DNA of 64,000 bases from Nepenthes gracilis (lineage: Eukaryota; Streptophyta; Magnoliopsida; Caryophyllales; Nepenthaceae). Below the pieces are notes generated by a model, which ran no database searches, had not been told where the DNA came from, and worked only from the letters and a program-made list of their open reading frames with translations. A program made the translations under genes and the position numbers. The stretch spans positions 1,178,001 through 1,242,000 of the forward strand of contig BSYO01000016.1 in the NCBI GenBank assembly GCA_033239525.1. The letters are read 5' to 3'. How positions within the stretch are numbered: position 1 is the stretch's first letter; every line of letters starts with the position of its first letter. Positions 48,603 through 60,693 of the stretch are shown piece by piece.

Positions 48603-50136
48603 TCAAAAGACTATGCAAACCAGGAAGGAAAATGATGAACTAGGGCAGAGACGGCTGAATGTCAATGTTTAAATAGCTAACGCCTTAGTCTTGCAGTGGC
48701 ATTGTTTAAGGGTATTGAAGAGGCACGTCTCCATAATGACCACAACACGTGCCCTTAATGCAGGGTGCTGCAATGCATCTATTTGCAGGCCTCGTTATGA
48801 TGATTGATGCGACGCCTCCTCATGTAGTCCGCTGACAACTGGCAGCCTTGATACTTAGATTAGCAAGTTGGCAGTGCAGCGCAAGCAATGATGACTTGAC
48901 ACACCTCTTACCAAGATTGTAGATTAGTTGGGTGCAGCCCTGGCAGACTCAAGGCTAATTCGCCTGGCTCATGTCCCAGCCAAGCATTTGGGACAACTGG
49001 CCATGGGTTGGATCGCCAAAAGACTGAGTCACCAGTAATCCGGACCGTCAAATTATCAGAAATCATGCGAGTGCTTCAACTATTCACATCGTGCAAGAAT
49101 ATCGATGCCATGCAACATATGCAAGTAAACAATGCTCGGTTGTTTCATTCATTAATTCTTTTTCAAGGTACAAGCTTTCAACAGCGGACGCATAATTCAA
49201 AAGAAAATAAAAAGTACATGGAGCAGTGGCTCGAAAACATTTGTTCGACCAGCCTTCGGGAAAGACAATTGCAAGAGGAAGATACCCTAATTGGATGCCG
49301 TGGCATCTGACTGGAGAGGGTAGCACAGCGGGGAAATCATGCAGAAGCCCTCTCTTATGAGAACGAGGAGCAAAGTACCAGTTCTCACTCGAGAGGCAAC
49401 TGCCAAAAATTGTCCACCAAGATTGGCCATAGTTGCACAGTCCGTGAGCTTTGCATCTATGTGAGACCCAACGTGGCTATGACGGCCTAAGGATGTGGAC
49501 TTGAGAAAGTTTCTCATCCAGCAATTGCCAAAGCGGTCCTCTCGTGGGCAGCCGAGGACGAAGTTGCTTACCCGGAGGGGACAGGGTATTATCCTCTCCC
49601 ATTAGAAGGGTTGAGCCGCCACTCATTCAAGGCTGCCCCGGCAAGGACCCTCCAGATCCACTTGGGAGGAGAGGAAACTAGCCATCGAAACCTGGACCTC
49701 GTATAGTGCAACATGAAGCCAGATTGGGCCGAGCCCAAAAGAGGGTAATCAAAGCAGACTTTAGGCACATCCTCATCTTCAACTTTGAACATTAGTGAAG
49801 AATCTTTGCCAATCCGATTTGTGGTTGTGTGGGCTCCATGCCAGTTCCAAACTCTCACACCACTTGATTGGTGAAGACGATTCGTGATGCGAGGCGTTGA
49901 GAGCCCCCCCATTTATAGCTGGAGAAGGAGATCGACTAACATTAAATCGAGAAGATTGCGCTGACGCCAGAATATCGTCCTTAGTAGAGAATCAGCGGCA
50001 GAGAATCGAATTAGTGCTAAATCCTTCCAATCAGAGCAAAAATCTGCAGGACGCTTAGGAAAGAAATGCGCGCACAGATCTGCAAGTGGTGTCCCATTGG
50101 AAATATGCTGAGGGTTGAAATTTCAAACCTCTCGGC
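48603..50136 (+). other. Internal 3' region of the Tat-like element
   Basis: Between the antisense ORF and the polypurine tract. Short frames on both strands (49008-49310 plus, 49589-49912 minus) have no recognised similarity. Probably the long untranslated 3' part of the element. Confidence 0.5.
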
Positions 50137-50148
50137 ATGGGGGGATAA
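50137..50148 (+). other. Polypurine tract of the Tat-like element
   Basis: The stretch GGGGGGATAA lies directly before the right LTR's TG. It fixes element orientation as plus. Confidence 0.65.
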
Positions 50149-51111
50149 TGATAGGTCTGGTAATCCACGGGTCAATCCGAAATCAGACCTGTAATGGAAG
50201 AGCGCCTTGAAAGCTGCAATCAAGGAGAAGCTCCTCAAGGCCCAAGGCCCAAACTACGCGAACCAGGCCGACCCAACAAGGTGTGGGCCCTTGGAGTCAC
50301 CCGCCGGGTGTAGGCAATTAGCGTGCCTCAGCAGACAATCCCATGTGGCCGTATCCTTGATCGTCTGGCTCACTGCAGCCTGACGGGGGACCATGAGCCT
50401 TGGTGCCTTCAGCAAGCCAGGAACACAGAGTCATGTTGTCGGCCACTCATTGGGATTTTAGCAATGCTCCAATAACTGCAATTCAGTTGTTTCAAATATT
50501 TCCCTTCTTTCGCTGGAAAAGGGGGACTTGGAGAGGCCAAAAAACTCAAAGAGGAAAAGGCGACTATCAAATGCAACTCTCAATCCCAGAGCCACTATCC
50601 TAAGATGGCACCCCTTCCTCTGAACCACCCTCTCTCCAAGGTGCATCTCAAAGTCACTTTCCAATTGAGTGCACTCATCGGAGCTCAGTCCCCCGTCTCT
50701 AAGTTGCTCCCCAATCGAGCGCACTCATCGGAGCTTAGTCCTTTGTTTTTGAGCTGCTCCTTAATCGAGTACACTCAATGGAGTTCAGGCCTTCATTTCA
50801 AAGCCGCTCCTCAGCCGAGTACACTCATCGGAGCTTAGCTCTTCGTAAATACTCAATCTCTCAAAACATGCATCCGTATATTATTCATTCATTTTCCTAT
50901 TTTTCTACCTGCCTGAGAAAAATTTCTGGTTTGAACGTTGGAGGATATATTGGGGAGTGGGTTCCACTATCTTCTGACCTCTTGTTTATCAGTTGTGGTG
51001 TATAGGATCTAAGTTCAAGGTAACAAAGACCAAACCCGCTTCAAGTCGACTTACCGGAAAGATTAAGCGACTCTCTAATTCGTTCGATAATTCGAATCTA
51101 GGGACGCATTA
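50149..51111 (+). repeat. 3' LTR of the Tat-like element
   Basis: 963 bp. It has one or two more copies than the left LTR of the internal unit CAATCGAGxxCACTCATCGGAGCT (about 60 bp periodicity, 50655-50850), which accounts for most of the length difference. Confidence 0.9.
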
Positions 51112-51130
51112 GTGGACAAAAAGGGTTATA

Positions 51131-51330
51131 GGTGAAAATATCGATATTGATATATGGCGTATCTTTGTTAGATATATTGCAAGAAAAAAATTTAAAAAAA
51201 TTATAAACTGATGGAGTTTATCGGCTGATATATTACAGTATATGACTCATATGACAACATATTACATTATTATCGCAATATTGAAAAATATCAAATGTTG
51301 GGACATATGGATAGATATTTACATCAGTAG
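51131..51330 (+). repeat. ATATCG-rich dispersed repeat, copy 3
   Basis: Shares GGTGAAAATATCGATATTG, AAACTGATGGAGTTTATCGGC and TGATATATTACAGTATAT with copies 1 and 2. It starts only 15 bp right of the Tat-like element's target duplication. Confidence 0.7.
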
Positions 51331-54300
51331 AAGCATTCTCTAGTTCTTGGCCTGCAGCAGTCAATCAGTTTAAGGTTGCAATAATCCTGAAGGTCTGCTT
51401 TCAAAATTTAAATTAACCGGCATAAGAAATCTAAAATCACCTTCGTATGAACATGCCTCAAGGTGACAGTAGAAGCCCCACAAGAAAGAAAAGAATGGTC
51501 AGCTGGTGGTTCCTTTGATAGTTAATCTAGCTTCGTATGAGTTTTTGATCCCTTACGAGGCTACGACTGTTGATTCTTTTGTACTGTGTGACCGAGTCCT
51601 GCTCATTAGTCAGTATTTTATAGTGTTGGGTCACTCCTTTGTGAGCCATATTCCCATTGGATATATCATTGGTGGTTCGCTAGATATTTGTGCGAAAATT
51701 TGCTTGAGCGAAGATGTTTTCAATGGTGTAGGTGAATGGCGTGTAAGGAGCATATGATGGCCGCATGTGTTAGCATTGGACATAATAGGGATGCTTGATG
51801 CATGCTTGAAGGGCTCATGTGTACAGGAACTAGTGGTGATTGCACCCGATACGCGCATGAGTGCTGGGGTATTTTTGCCTCTGGCATTCAAACATTAGTC
51901 GCAGGTGTAAATACCCATGTTCTGATTCTAGGATTATCCAAGAGCCATTTAAACACAAGAGGCATCAACTTGTATAGAGGAAAAGAAGAAAAGAGGAGGA
52001 GAAGATTTGGGTACCCGATTGAAGTCTGATTTGAGTTTCATCCCCCATCACGTGAGGATATATTGTTCAAGTTTCAGTTGTAGAATATATTACCCGTTGA
52101 TTTTTCGTTTTCTCATTATATTATCTCGTTCGGTTGCCAGTTGTATTGGGGTTAATACTAATCATTCTTCACACGTGTTATGGCTATGAATAGGCTTGTT
52201 CGGAAAGAGTTATTTATAATCAAATTTTATTAGAGTAGAGAATGATGCACATAGTGGCCTGTGGTTTTCCTTTGATTGATTGTTTGTGCAACTTGCAGGT
52301 ATTATTTTTGTTTCCCGTGTTTAATTAGGAGAGAATAGTGGCTAATGGTGTAGAAGGATTTGGATTCCTCTGTGCCGTGTGACTCCCAAGAATTAGTATC
52401 TTTTGTTGATTAGAATCTGCAAAATATGAAAGACTTTTACGCCAAAGAAGTATCAATTGGAACTATGGATGACTTGCTGTTGTATAGAGTATGATCAGTG
52501 TATAAATTCCCTGTCTTGTACTGATTTGAACCACGATGAATCAACATAACAGTAACATTATAGATCGATATAGGCATTTATTCTTTCCATCAACCGAGAA
52601 ATGACATGTTTGTGTTCTATAAAATTTAATTAGCGATCATGCAGAAATGAAATTAATACTGATGCGAGCTCAGGCCAGACATTCTCAGGTCTTTTTAGTT
52701 CCTCCAGAAACTGGATATTTCGTTTCTCAGGTTTGCTTGGAACTGCAGACATTCTCATTGATGAAATTAAAACTATTTTTACTGCTCTGACCCTTAAGAG
52801 AAAGACTGGCTACTACCTAGCTTTCGACGACTCTGTGGTTTGGGGACTGAGGACTTCAGCATATCGTTGTTGAATCACACTCGAGTGCTACTACCCTGAT
52901 GGTTACTGAATCGATCTCGATGGATGATCCCAATAGAGGCTGCCTTCTCAAATATCAAAGCTTGATGAATGGAAAACGGAACTGCAATATTGCATAAACA
53001 AACCCGGATGCAGGTACAACAACTGACTATCTTGCAAAACTAGGAACGAAAATGAATATAGCCTTGCAGATTTGGAAGCGCCCCCACTTGGTGTTGGATG
53101 CGAGGCTTTTTGTGAATAGTCCCTTGTGAAATAGATGCAAGTTTATTTTCACCCCAATTAATAGACAAACTTATCAGCTATATTCATGCTCATGGATGGA
53201 CGAGGAGACGTTGGCACACTTACGATGTTTCAAAGACGATCAAAGGGTGTCTTTTTAGCTTCATTTATTAGCATTTGCTTGACTGGAAAAGGTTTGTGGC
53301 ATCATTATAAGAGGCCTAATATGGAATCTTGTAATAGATTTCAGGTCAAATAAACATACACACATATAGGATAGATCTTTACTGAATTTGACATTGAATA
53401 TACTAGTTTTCTAAACGAGCATTATCTAGACAAGAGAGTCGACTGAAAAAGGTGAGATATTAATGGTAAAGGTTCGATGGTCTAAGAAGAAAATCAAGGC
53501 AAGTGAACAAACAGAGAATGCCTAGAGGCAAGAGATAACTTTTCCTAAGGAACTCAACAGATTTTTATTAGAAATATTGTGTACCATGAAAGTCGTGATT
53601 GATAATAAAACATTTATGGAGATGTAATTATATATGTACGTGGTGGAAAAGACATTTTTTTGTGCATGTTCGTGTCAGTCCTATCAGATTGATAATACTG
53701 GGAGTAGTTATTTTTGTGGTTATGTCCCCTAACTGTATAAATAATTTGCATGGGATTAATAGAAACGTACATATTATACATAGTTTCTGGGTTAATAAAT
53801 ATACAGATGGAGCATAAAAATGGGAGAAGAGAGGAATTCAACACTTAAAACTATCAAGTTTATGTAAGTTAAATGTTATAAGGATGATCATGATGAGATG
53901 AATGAATAAAGTCTTATTATAAGGAAAATAATGTTCTTACATACTGTGGAATATATGAATATTACATAGGGTTGGAAAATCAATTGAGTGGATAAAAGTT
54001 AAACTTTATGGAGATGATAACATTGAGATGAATGAATAAAGTTATATTAAAAGGTAAGTTATAAATAATAAAATTTATAAATATTTGTATGTTATACTTA
54101 TTGGACATAAGACTAGAGAAAGCATTTTCAAATTCCTTAAATATAGGTTAAATAAATTATTTGTTAGAAAATATAAATTAGTTCTGATTGAACGATGGCA
54201 AAGATATAGGCTTTGGAGTAATTTGATAAAAAATAATTTAAATTATTTATTATTTTGGAATATATGTATTAGATTGAGTAAAATCATAAAAATAAATTTG

Positions 54301-54637
54301 TATATCCAACTCTAATTTAATATATATGATTTTGTTATTATTTTTAAAAATAATTAAATTAAATAATTATCCTTAATTTTATATCACGTAATATTAGACT
54401 TTTGAGATAATAAGAGAATTTAAAATTAAGAGGATTATTGAAGATATGTAAACTAATTGTTGAAGAATTTTGGGAAAAAAAACCTACGATAAATAAAAAT
54501 ACTTATTCCGTGTTTAACTTTTAATTTTCGTGCCATTGCTCAATGTATTTATAAGGAAAAAAATTTGTTGAATAAATAAATTTGTATTTTTTAATTATAT
54601 ATTTTTTAAAAAATAATAAATTTAAGCATTTATCTGG

Positions 54638-54725
54638 CCACCGCTGCCGGCCTCCCACCCACACAGGCTACCGTCGTCTAGCCATCCTTGGCCGCTGTTG
54701 ACCACCAGCCTTGTCGACACAGTAG
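54638..54725. other. GC-rich patch in AT-rich DNA (left)
   Basis: A CCACCGCTGCCGGCCTCCC-type stretch within DNA that is otherwise mostly A+T. Complementary in style to the patch at 55366-55500 (GGTGGCC versus GGCCACC words). Confidence 0.5.
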
Positions 54726-55365
54726 GTGACGTTAAAATACGATGAATTTAGAATTTTTTATAATATAGAGTTAAAATCAATGTAAAAGTTAAGAATTAAA
54801 TTGAGATAAGAAAATTATTTTTAATAAATATATGGTAATATTTATTCTTATGATTGTCTCTAGTAAAATAAAACAATAAAATTAAACTGTCACCAATAAT
54901 GTCTATTTACTGCAAACTAAATATGCCGTGAAAGATTAAAAAAAATGAAGCATGCATTTATTTATTTATAAAATAAATTTACTCTAACATATACAAATCA
55001 ATAAGCATTATGTTATTTAAAAATAACTTTTACAATAATTAAATAATGTGTATTAAGTATTCCTTTTTTTTTTGGCGTGTGTTTAACATGTTTACTTTTT
55101 TTATACACTTATTTGCCAATCATAAAAGATAATATAATAACCTGAATATCGAAAATTATTTAACATGTCAGAATGGATATACAGTAGAACCGTTGATTTA
55201 AATAATTTAACAAAAATTATGTTAATTTAATTACAGAATAATTAGTAACAAAAATAAATTAAATAGGTTGGAAAATTAGTAAAATCTATATCATTCATAA
55301 CCTACAGCTTATTTAAAGCGACCAAAATCATTTTCAGCAACCGTAAAGTGACCATTTATATTGTG

Positions 55366-55500
55366 ATTTGGCGACTAGGGTTGGGGCCAGGGACAGTGGC
55401 GGCTGAAGACCAGAGGCAGGGGTGGGGGGCACCGGTGGCCAGTGGTGGTGGTGGCCTAAGCATCGCTGACGGGGGGACCGATGGTGGGATTGAGGGCATC
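55366..55500. other. GC-rich patch in AT-rich DNA (right)
   Basis: A stretch rich in GGTGGCC, GGGGGG and GGTGGTGGTGG words. With the left patch it frames about 0.64 kb of AT-rich DNA in opposite strand bias. Confidence 0.5.
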
Positions 55501-55571
55501 ACATTCAAATAACAACTCTCTTCATATATTAAGTTCCCTTATCCTCTAACCGGTTAGAATGATAGAGACTT

Positions 55572-55651
55572 AGGTAATATTTTAATGTAATGTTTTAATC
55601 TTAGTATTTGATATTATAAGGAGAGATCTTAATATTGAGAAGACCATAACA
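55572..55651. repeat. Direct repeat, left copy
   Basis: Contains AATATTTTAATGTAATGTTTTAA and TCTTAATATTGAGAAGACCATAACAA in order. It resembles 56301-56371, on the other side of the last glycosyltransferase exon. Confidence 0.5.
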
Positions 55652-55960
55652 AAATCCCAAAAAATAAGAAAAATATTTTTTAACGAGTTTTCCTCTGAGA
55701 AGCAAACAATTGGAAAAAACCACAGTGAAAGGGGTGATAAGGTGGCAACAATCAAAAGATCAAACGAAAGAAAGAAATAAAAGCAATCTCTTACCGAGAG
55801 TTCTTAGCTGAAGCTTGGGGAAATGGAGGGACCGACCGTGATCGGAGCAAAAATCTTCGGCTTGAACACCGTTTCTTCACCGGTGAAAGCAGCAGCAGAC
55901 CTCACAGATGAGGGATGATCAATGAAAGAATGAAGAAGTTTATTTGGGGAGGGAAAAAAT

Positions 55961-58900
55961 TCACTTAATTCGAAGGCATTTAAAGAGGACCTCGAAGAAC
56001 ATCTTATACATGTGCCGCTTCAGGTACATCTTCTCAATCTTCTCTCTGCCTTTCAATCCCATTTGCTGCCTCACCGACGGGTTTTCCAGCAAAAACCGGA
56101 GATTTTCGGCCAGCAGTTTAGTCCCTTGACGTCCGATGGGATGGAGGAGGCCGGTTACGTTGTTCTCGACTATTTCCTTTGTACCTCCGGCATCCGTTCC
56201 GAGCACCTGTGCGGAAAGTGTGTTCAGAACAATTCCTAATGGCACGATGGCTGAATGATTGAGATTATTTTAAGAGTGATTGAGGGCAGAAATTCAGACA
56301 ATATTTTAATATCGTATTTTAACATCGGTTTTCCATATGGATGAGCTTAATGTTTGGAAAGACCGTAACAAGAACCATCAGTAGCACTTCTGCAATTACC
56401 AACTTGTTTGAGGAAGCAGATGTAAAGATCAGAGGAAAGATTCACCATCATATAGAATGAACAAAATTATAGGAGAATGAAAGAGAAAGCAATCATCAAA
56501 CTCAAGAAGAAATTCCTTGGGCATTGTGTGGATGAATCCTATGTTGGTGACCTTTGCTAAATTATGGAATCCATCACCACTCTATCCTAATTTCATGTGT
56601 GATCAATCAAAACCGAACCAATTTAGTGGAAAGACAAGCTCCTAAATTTCATGCTTTGAACTAAAAGCAAAAAGCCTTCTCCGAAATCCCAGGCCCTCGT
56701 AGTGGAGAAGACAAGAACATAGAAAAACAAAGAGAATTGGAGAAACCAGAGTACATAACGAGATCATGGAGTTTGGTCAATTAGCCTATGCCCACAAAGA
56801 GAGAGAGAGAGCAAATGGCAAAGCTCTGCTGCAAAATGGGGAGACAACTTGAGCATTGCTTACAATCTGGCCATGGTGCTGTTCATGCACTTGGATCCCT
56901 GGCCTGGATCTCCCAAAGTTAACGGCCAGCTGGCTCACGTCATTCCAACGACCGGGCCTATAGCATATAAATAGGCCTACTTCATAAGAGAGATTCAAAA
57001 GACGGCCCCAACAATTTGGAGCTTTTCATCTAAGAAGCATTGGGCTAGGGTGTCAGTTTCCCATGCATCTGAGTCTCCAACACTTGGCCAATATTCTCTG
57101 ACACGTGTCGGAGTATTTTTATTAAACTTTTTAGAAGTAATTAAAGACCTAAGCCGCATGTTATCTTTTTCATCTTTTTAATTTATGACGTATCTTGTAG
57201 CACAAATCTTTTATATTAGCTAACATGCATATTGATTCTTTTTTGTATTTTTCGGCTGAGAAAACAAAAAATATGCATGCTTAATTATTAATATAGTAAA
57301 AAAAGAAATACTGGCTCATTTTCTAATTAATGTATTCTCAACATATTATCTCCTCGTTTTTAGAAAAATCACGTGTCGTTGTGCTAGTTTCGTGTAGCAT
57401 CTATGGTCTGTGCTGGTGCCTATACTTATGTCCAGAATCGTTGATCAGCAAGTAGCTGATCTTTACGTGAAACTCTATATTCAATTGTTTTGCGTTTTGC
57501 CACATGAAAACAAAGATATAATTACTAAATTTGTCAGATAATTTGGAAGGTGTTAAAATCCATTTAAACCATTTGATACAATCTCTACCATTCATTTTTC
57601 AACTGCTCATCCTAACTGTTAAATGTATGTGGGAGCTTGCCTACTGGAAGAACCGTAATAGCTCTCATGTTCGAGTAATTTACTATGTTCTCTTAAAAAA
57701 CTAGGCAGAGATAATGCAGTGGTACAGCTCACAGAAGCAAAGGAGATAATAAACAATCAACTGAGAAGAGCAAGGTTGGTGATACCGGAAGACCAAATGC
57801 CATCGCCTCAATTGTCACTCTTCCAAATGTCTCTCCGAGCCCCTATTCACCATTTATAGAACACTATGAGTTACCATATACAAGAAGATAGACTCTTGCT
57901 GCACAATACTAAGAAAGGACAGAAAGTACTGCAGAACTGCATCAGAACGTCAAAAGACAAAACCCTTCAAATCATGAAGCCTTTTAAATAAATATTTATA
58001 TTTTAATATTATACTTAGATTATGAAGCAATATATTTCCCGTACACTTTATTTTACTTTTGCTGCACAAGAATTGTAGCTATAAACATGTAGGAATGCAG
58101 ACTCTGTGTTCTGTAAACAACACTATGATCATAGTCAAAAGATAATGGCTGCAGCATGTTTCCATGGCATTTGAAGGGGCAATGGGCTCTTTAGATAAAG
58201 AATTAGACATTTTTTCACTGTTTGTGGTGATAGATGCATGTTTTTCTATGAAATTGATAGGATCTCATGCATCAGGCAGAAAATAAGTGGAACTATAATC
58301 TCTGCAAACCATTTTCTGCTTCGTTCTAGTCTAAGTCGATATATTTTTTGACAGGATTAACCTCCAACTGTCACGCATTTGATGCCAGAGAATCCACATG
58401 ATGGTTGCAGAATTCGTAAGCGTCGTGACATCAGATTACAAAATTGTTTGTAACAATAACTTGAGAGCTTGGAGCAAACAAAAAATGATTTGTTGCATGT
58501 TATTTTTCCCTTAAGCCTCAGTTGCATGAAATTCCATGTTGAATAGCTATTTAATTCACGACAATCATACGTAGAAAGTTCATATTCTTCAGTATTGATA
58601 AACAATTTGTCAGATAATACTCATTACAATTACCATAAAATATACAAATTCTGAAATCAATATGGTAACCAAGCAATTGTTTCTTTTGAATTTCCAATTT
58701 CCAATCAACAAGAAGTAGATCTATAGGACATACACAAACACATACTTCACAAACAATACATTTACCAAATCAAAGTGGATTCTACCACGAAAACATTCCG
58801 ATGCCATCCATCTATAGTAACATGTAAAAGATTTGCATAAATGCTGCTTACAAGTCCATCCAACTTTAGAGCAAAGATTAAATCATGTCAAGGAAAATGA

Positions 58901-60176
58901 TTTTTGGGTTCTCAAGATCTTTTAAGATGATCAGTCGCTCAATCTGGTTGAAGGAAGAACACCAACGGTCAAAGGAATTACAAAATGACATGCTTGAATT
59001 ATTGGGTTGAGGGTGATAAAATAAAATTCCACTGCAACATTTTGTGCTCCCAAAACGGACTTACGAAACTCGGATAAGAGACAGTAATTGAAGTGAATAT
59101 ACTGCAGTAGGCAACCAGCTTAAAAGAAAAAGGTAATTATAGTTTCATGGGAAGTTACAAGCAATCAAATATCTGCAAGGAAATATAGATGCTGAAGGTT
59201 GTCTAAATCTGATAACATAATATAAACACTAAACAATCCCATGTCTAATAAGTCATACAAATCACATGAGAATGCAGAACAATTAAACCTAGCATTGGAA
59301 GCTGGAAAAGAAGAAAGTAGGAAACCTGAGAATTTATGACATAAACATCGGCAGCAGAATAGAGTGAAGCAACTCGTGTAGTTGATGGAGTCCAAAGAAC
59401 TGATTTGGACAAGTTAGGTAGCCGAGACAGAAATCTGAGAATTTCTTTGACGTAAATCACCTTATTGCTTTTGGATCCTACTGAGCCAATAAGAATTTTG
59501 AGATTTTGTTTCCGTGGTTGCTCATCATCAAAGTCAAGTTTTCTAATATCAGATGCCATTCTCCTCTTGCCTTCATTCATCGATGTCATAGATCTATATG
59601 ACAAGTTTGTTCTTGTTGAGAACTGTCTAGTTTGATTTAGCTTATGAAGCAAACCCTTTAACCTCTGTCTTTCTGGCATTGTAGTTTTGATGTGTTCTCT
59701 ACTCAATGAACTCTGAATTCCAACATCATTTCGAGAAGTTTGTTCTTCAACGATCAAATGGGCTGATTCAAGAAGCAGAAGCTGACCCTTGGCAGCATTA
59801 ATGCTGCTTAGAGATATCACAAGCATATCATCATCTGTCAATCCCATCTCCTGTCTAACAGCATTTCGCAGCATTTGCTGTTTCTCGAGCATTTTCTCTG
59901 GGCTAAATGCTGGAGTATTTAATGAACATGCAATGCCTGCTACAAAAGCCAATTCGTCATTGACAGAAAGTGGAATCAGTGAAGTCGGGGTAGTTAACTT
60001 GATATTTTCATCTTCACACCAGGTTAGCCATTGATTGGACTGCAATTCAGATAGAAAAATTAGCATCTTCACTCGGTTAAGTACACGCTTTGACCGGTCA
60101 AAGTACTCATGGCGGTTCTCCATGATCCACCAGGCAATCTGATTTGAACCAGCGGCAAAATATGCAAGATACTGCT
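55961..60176 (-). CDS. GT4-type glycosyltransferase, C-terminal three exons (5' end outside window)
   Basis: Exons: 60176-59326, 57842-57786 and 56206-55961 (TAA). All have GT-AG borders and matching phases, giving 383 complete codons; the first exon begins with two bases of a split codon. It starts [20 protein letters not shown]. Family features are REYFDRSK-like [33 protein letters not shown] (start of the C-terminal Rossmann half), [14 protein letters not shown], then [19 protein letters not shown] joined to [20 protein letters not shown]3 to E11 of that short exon supplies the GT4 E-x7-E nucleotide-sugar site. It resembles the Arabidopsis At1g75420/At1g19710 group of about 460-480 residues, so roughly 80 N-terminal residues with the first Rossmann half and any membrane anchor are missing. 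Acceptor substrate is not known to me. No defects seen. Confidence 0.93.
56207..57785 (-). other. Intron 2 (last) of the visible glycosyltransferase exons
   Basis: 1579 bp. It contains the right direct repeat and a GA run near 56800. No other gene seen. Confidence 0.85.
56301..56371. repeat. Direct repeat, right copy
   Basis: Contains AATATTTTAATATCGTATTTTAA and GCTTAATGTTTGGAAAGACCGTAACAA. Aligns with 55572-55651 with several differences. Confidence 0.5.
57843..59325 (-). other. Intron between the first two visible glycosyltransferase exons
   Basis: 1483 bp with no recognisable repeat or coding segment. The 82-codon frame at 58357-58605 is probably chance. Confidence 0.85.
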
Positions 60177-60277
60177 CTGAAATGAAAACAAATGACTTCT
60201 GTAAGAAATATAGAATACAAGTGTACATTTCAACTTAAGTCAGAAATGAGTGATGGAAACATCAAAAATTAAGGAAT

Positions 60278-60497
60278 TGTTTGGATCTAGGAAAGTTTGA
60301 AGAAAAGGAAGAAAAAAATTGAAAGAAAATACTTTTCCATGATTGGATTGCATGGAAAATCACAAGGAAAAAAAAATATGATCAACAAGTTTTATTAGAA
60401 TATTCACATTTGAAGAAAGTGATTTCCTTTTCATTTTCATTCATTATCATTATTCCTCATTATTTTCCACACCTTCAAACTTTCCTATAACCAAATT
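60278..60497. mobile_element. MITE, about 220 bp
   Basis: The left end TTTGGATCTAGGAAAGTTTG and the reverse-complemented right end TTTGGTTATAGGAAAGTTTG form terminal inverted repeats of about 25 bp. Inside, GAAAAT/ATTTTC words continue the symmetry. A 3-bp TTG flanks both ends as a possible target duplication. It lies just upstream (in gene sense) of the first visible glycosyltransferase exon, probably in an intron. Confidence 0.7.
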
Positions 60498-60693
60498 GGA
60501 ATAAACCGGATTATAATTATCAATAAGTCAGCAGATAATGCTAAAATTAACAAGTAATTATATCATATATTCATTACTATAACATAGTATCATTTTTTTT
60601 CAAAAGAGCATATACTAAACTTTTATTTATTTATTACCAATAGAATATTTACATTTATTAATATACCTTATAAACTACATAAGCCATTAGTAG

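Larger units (their letters stand above)
43905..51111 (+). mobile_element. Non-autonomous gypsy element, Tat-like, with antisense ORF
   Basis: A 7207 bp element. LTRs lie at 43905-44805 (901 bp) and 50149-51111 (963 bp), starting TGATGGGTCTGG and TGATAGGTCTGG and ending ACACATCA and GACGCATTA. Flanks are ATGGA (43900-43904) and GTGGA (51112-51116), a 5-bp duplication with one mismatch. A PBS follows the left LTR and a purine tract precedes the right one, so sense is plus. I find no protease, RT or integrase motif on either strand of the 5.3 kb interior. The clearest protein signal is on the minus strand at 48273-48602. Plant Tat-lineage elements are known to carry such extra antisense ORFs. 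The whole unit is old, with many TG/CA-type changes. Confidence 0.87.
51331..55960. other. Intergenic DNA, mostly AT-rich
   Basis: No convincing gene. Near 53880-54060 two ~40 bp segments sharing GAGATGAATGAATAAAGT lie about 130 bp apart. 53850-55350 is strongly AT-rich, broken by the GC-rich patch at 54638-54725. On the minus strand near 55790 a CTCTCG/GTAAGAG donor-like site suggests the 3' UTR of the glycosyltransferase may be spliced. Confidence 0.55.

Noticed and set aside
59165..59395. Minus-strand frame overlapping the end of the glycosyltransferase exon
   Set aside because: A different frame from the conserved one and crosses the exon donor at 59326; a shadow.
59789..60034. Plus-strand 81-codon frame
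   Set aside because: Antisense to the long glycosyltransferase exon with no similarity of its own.
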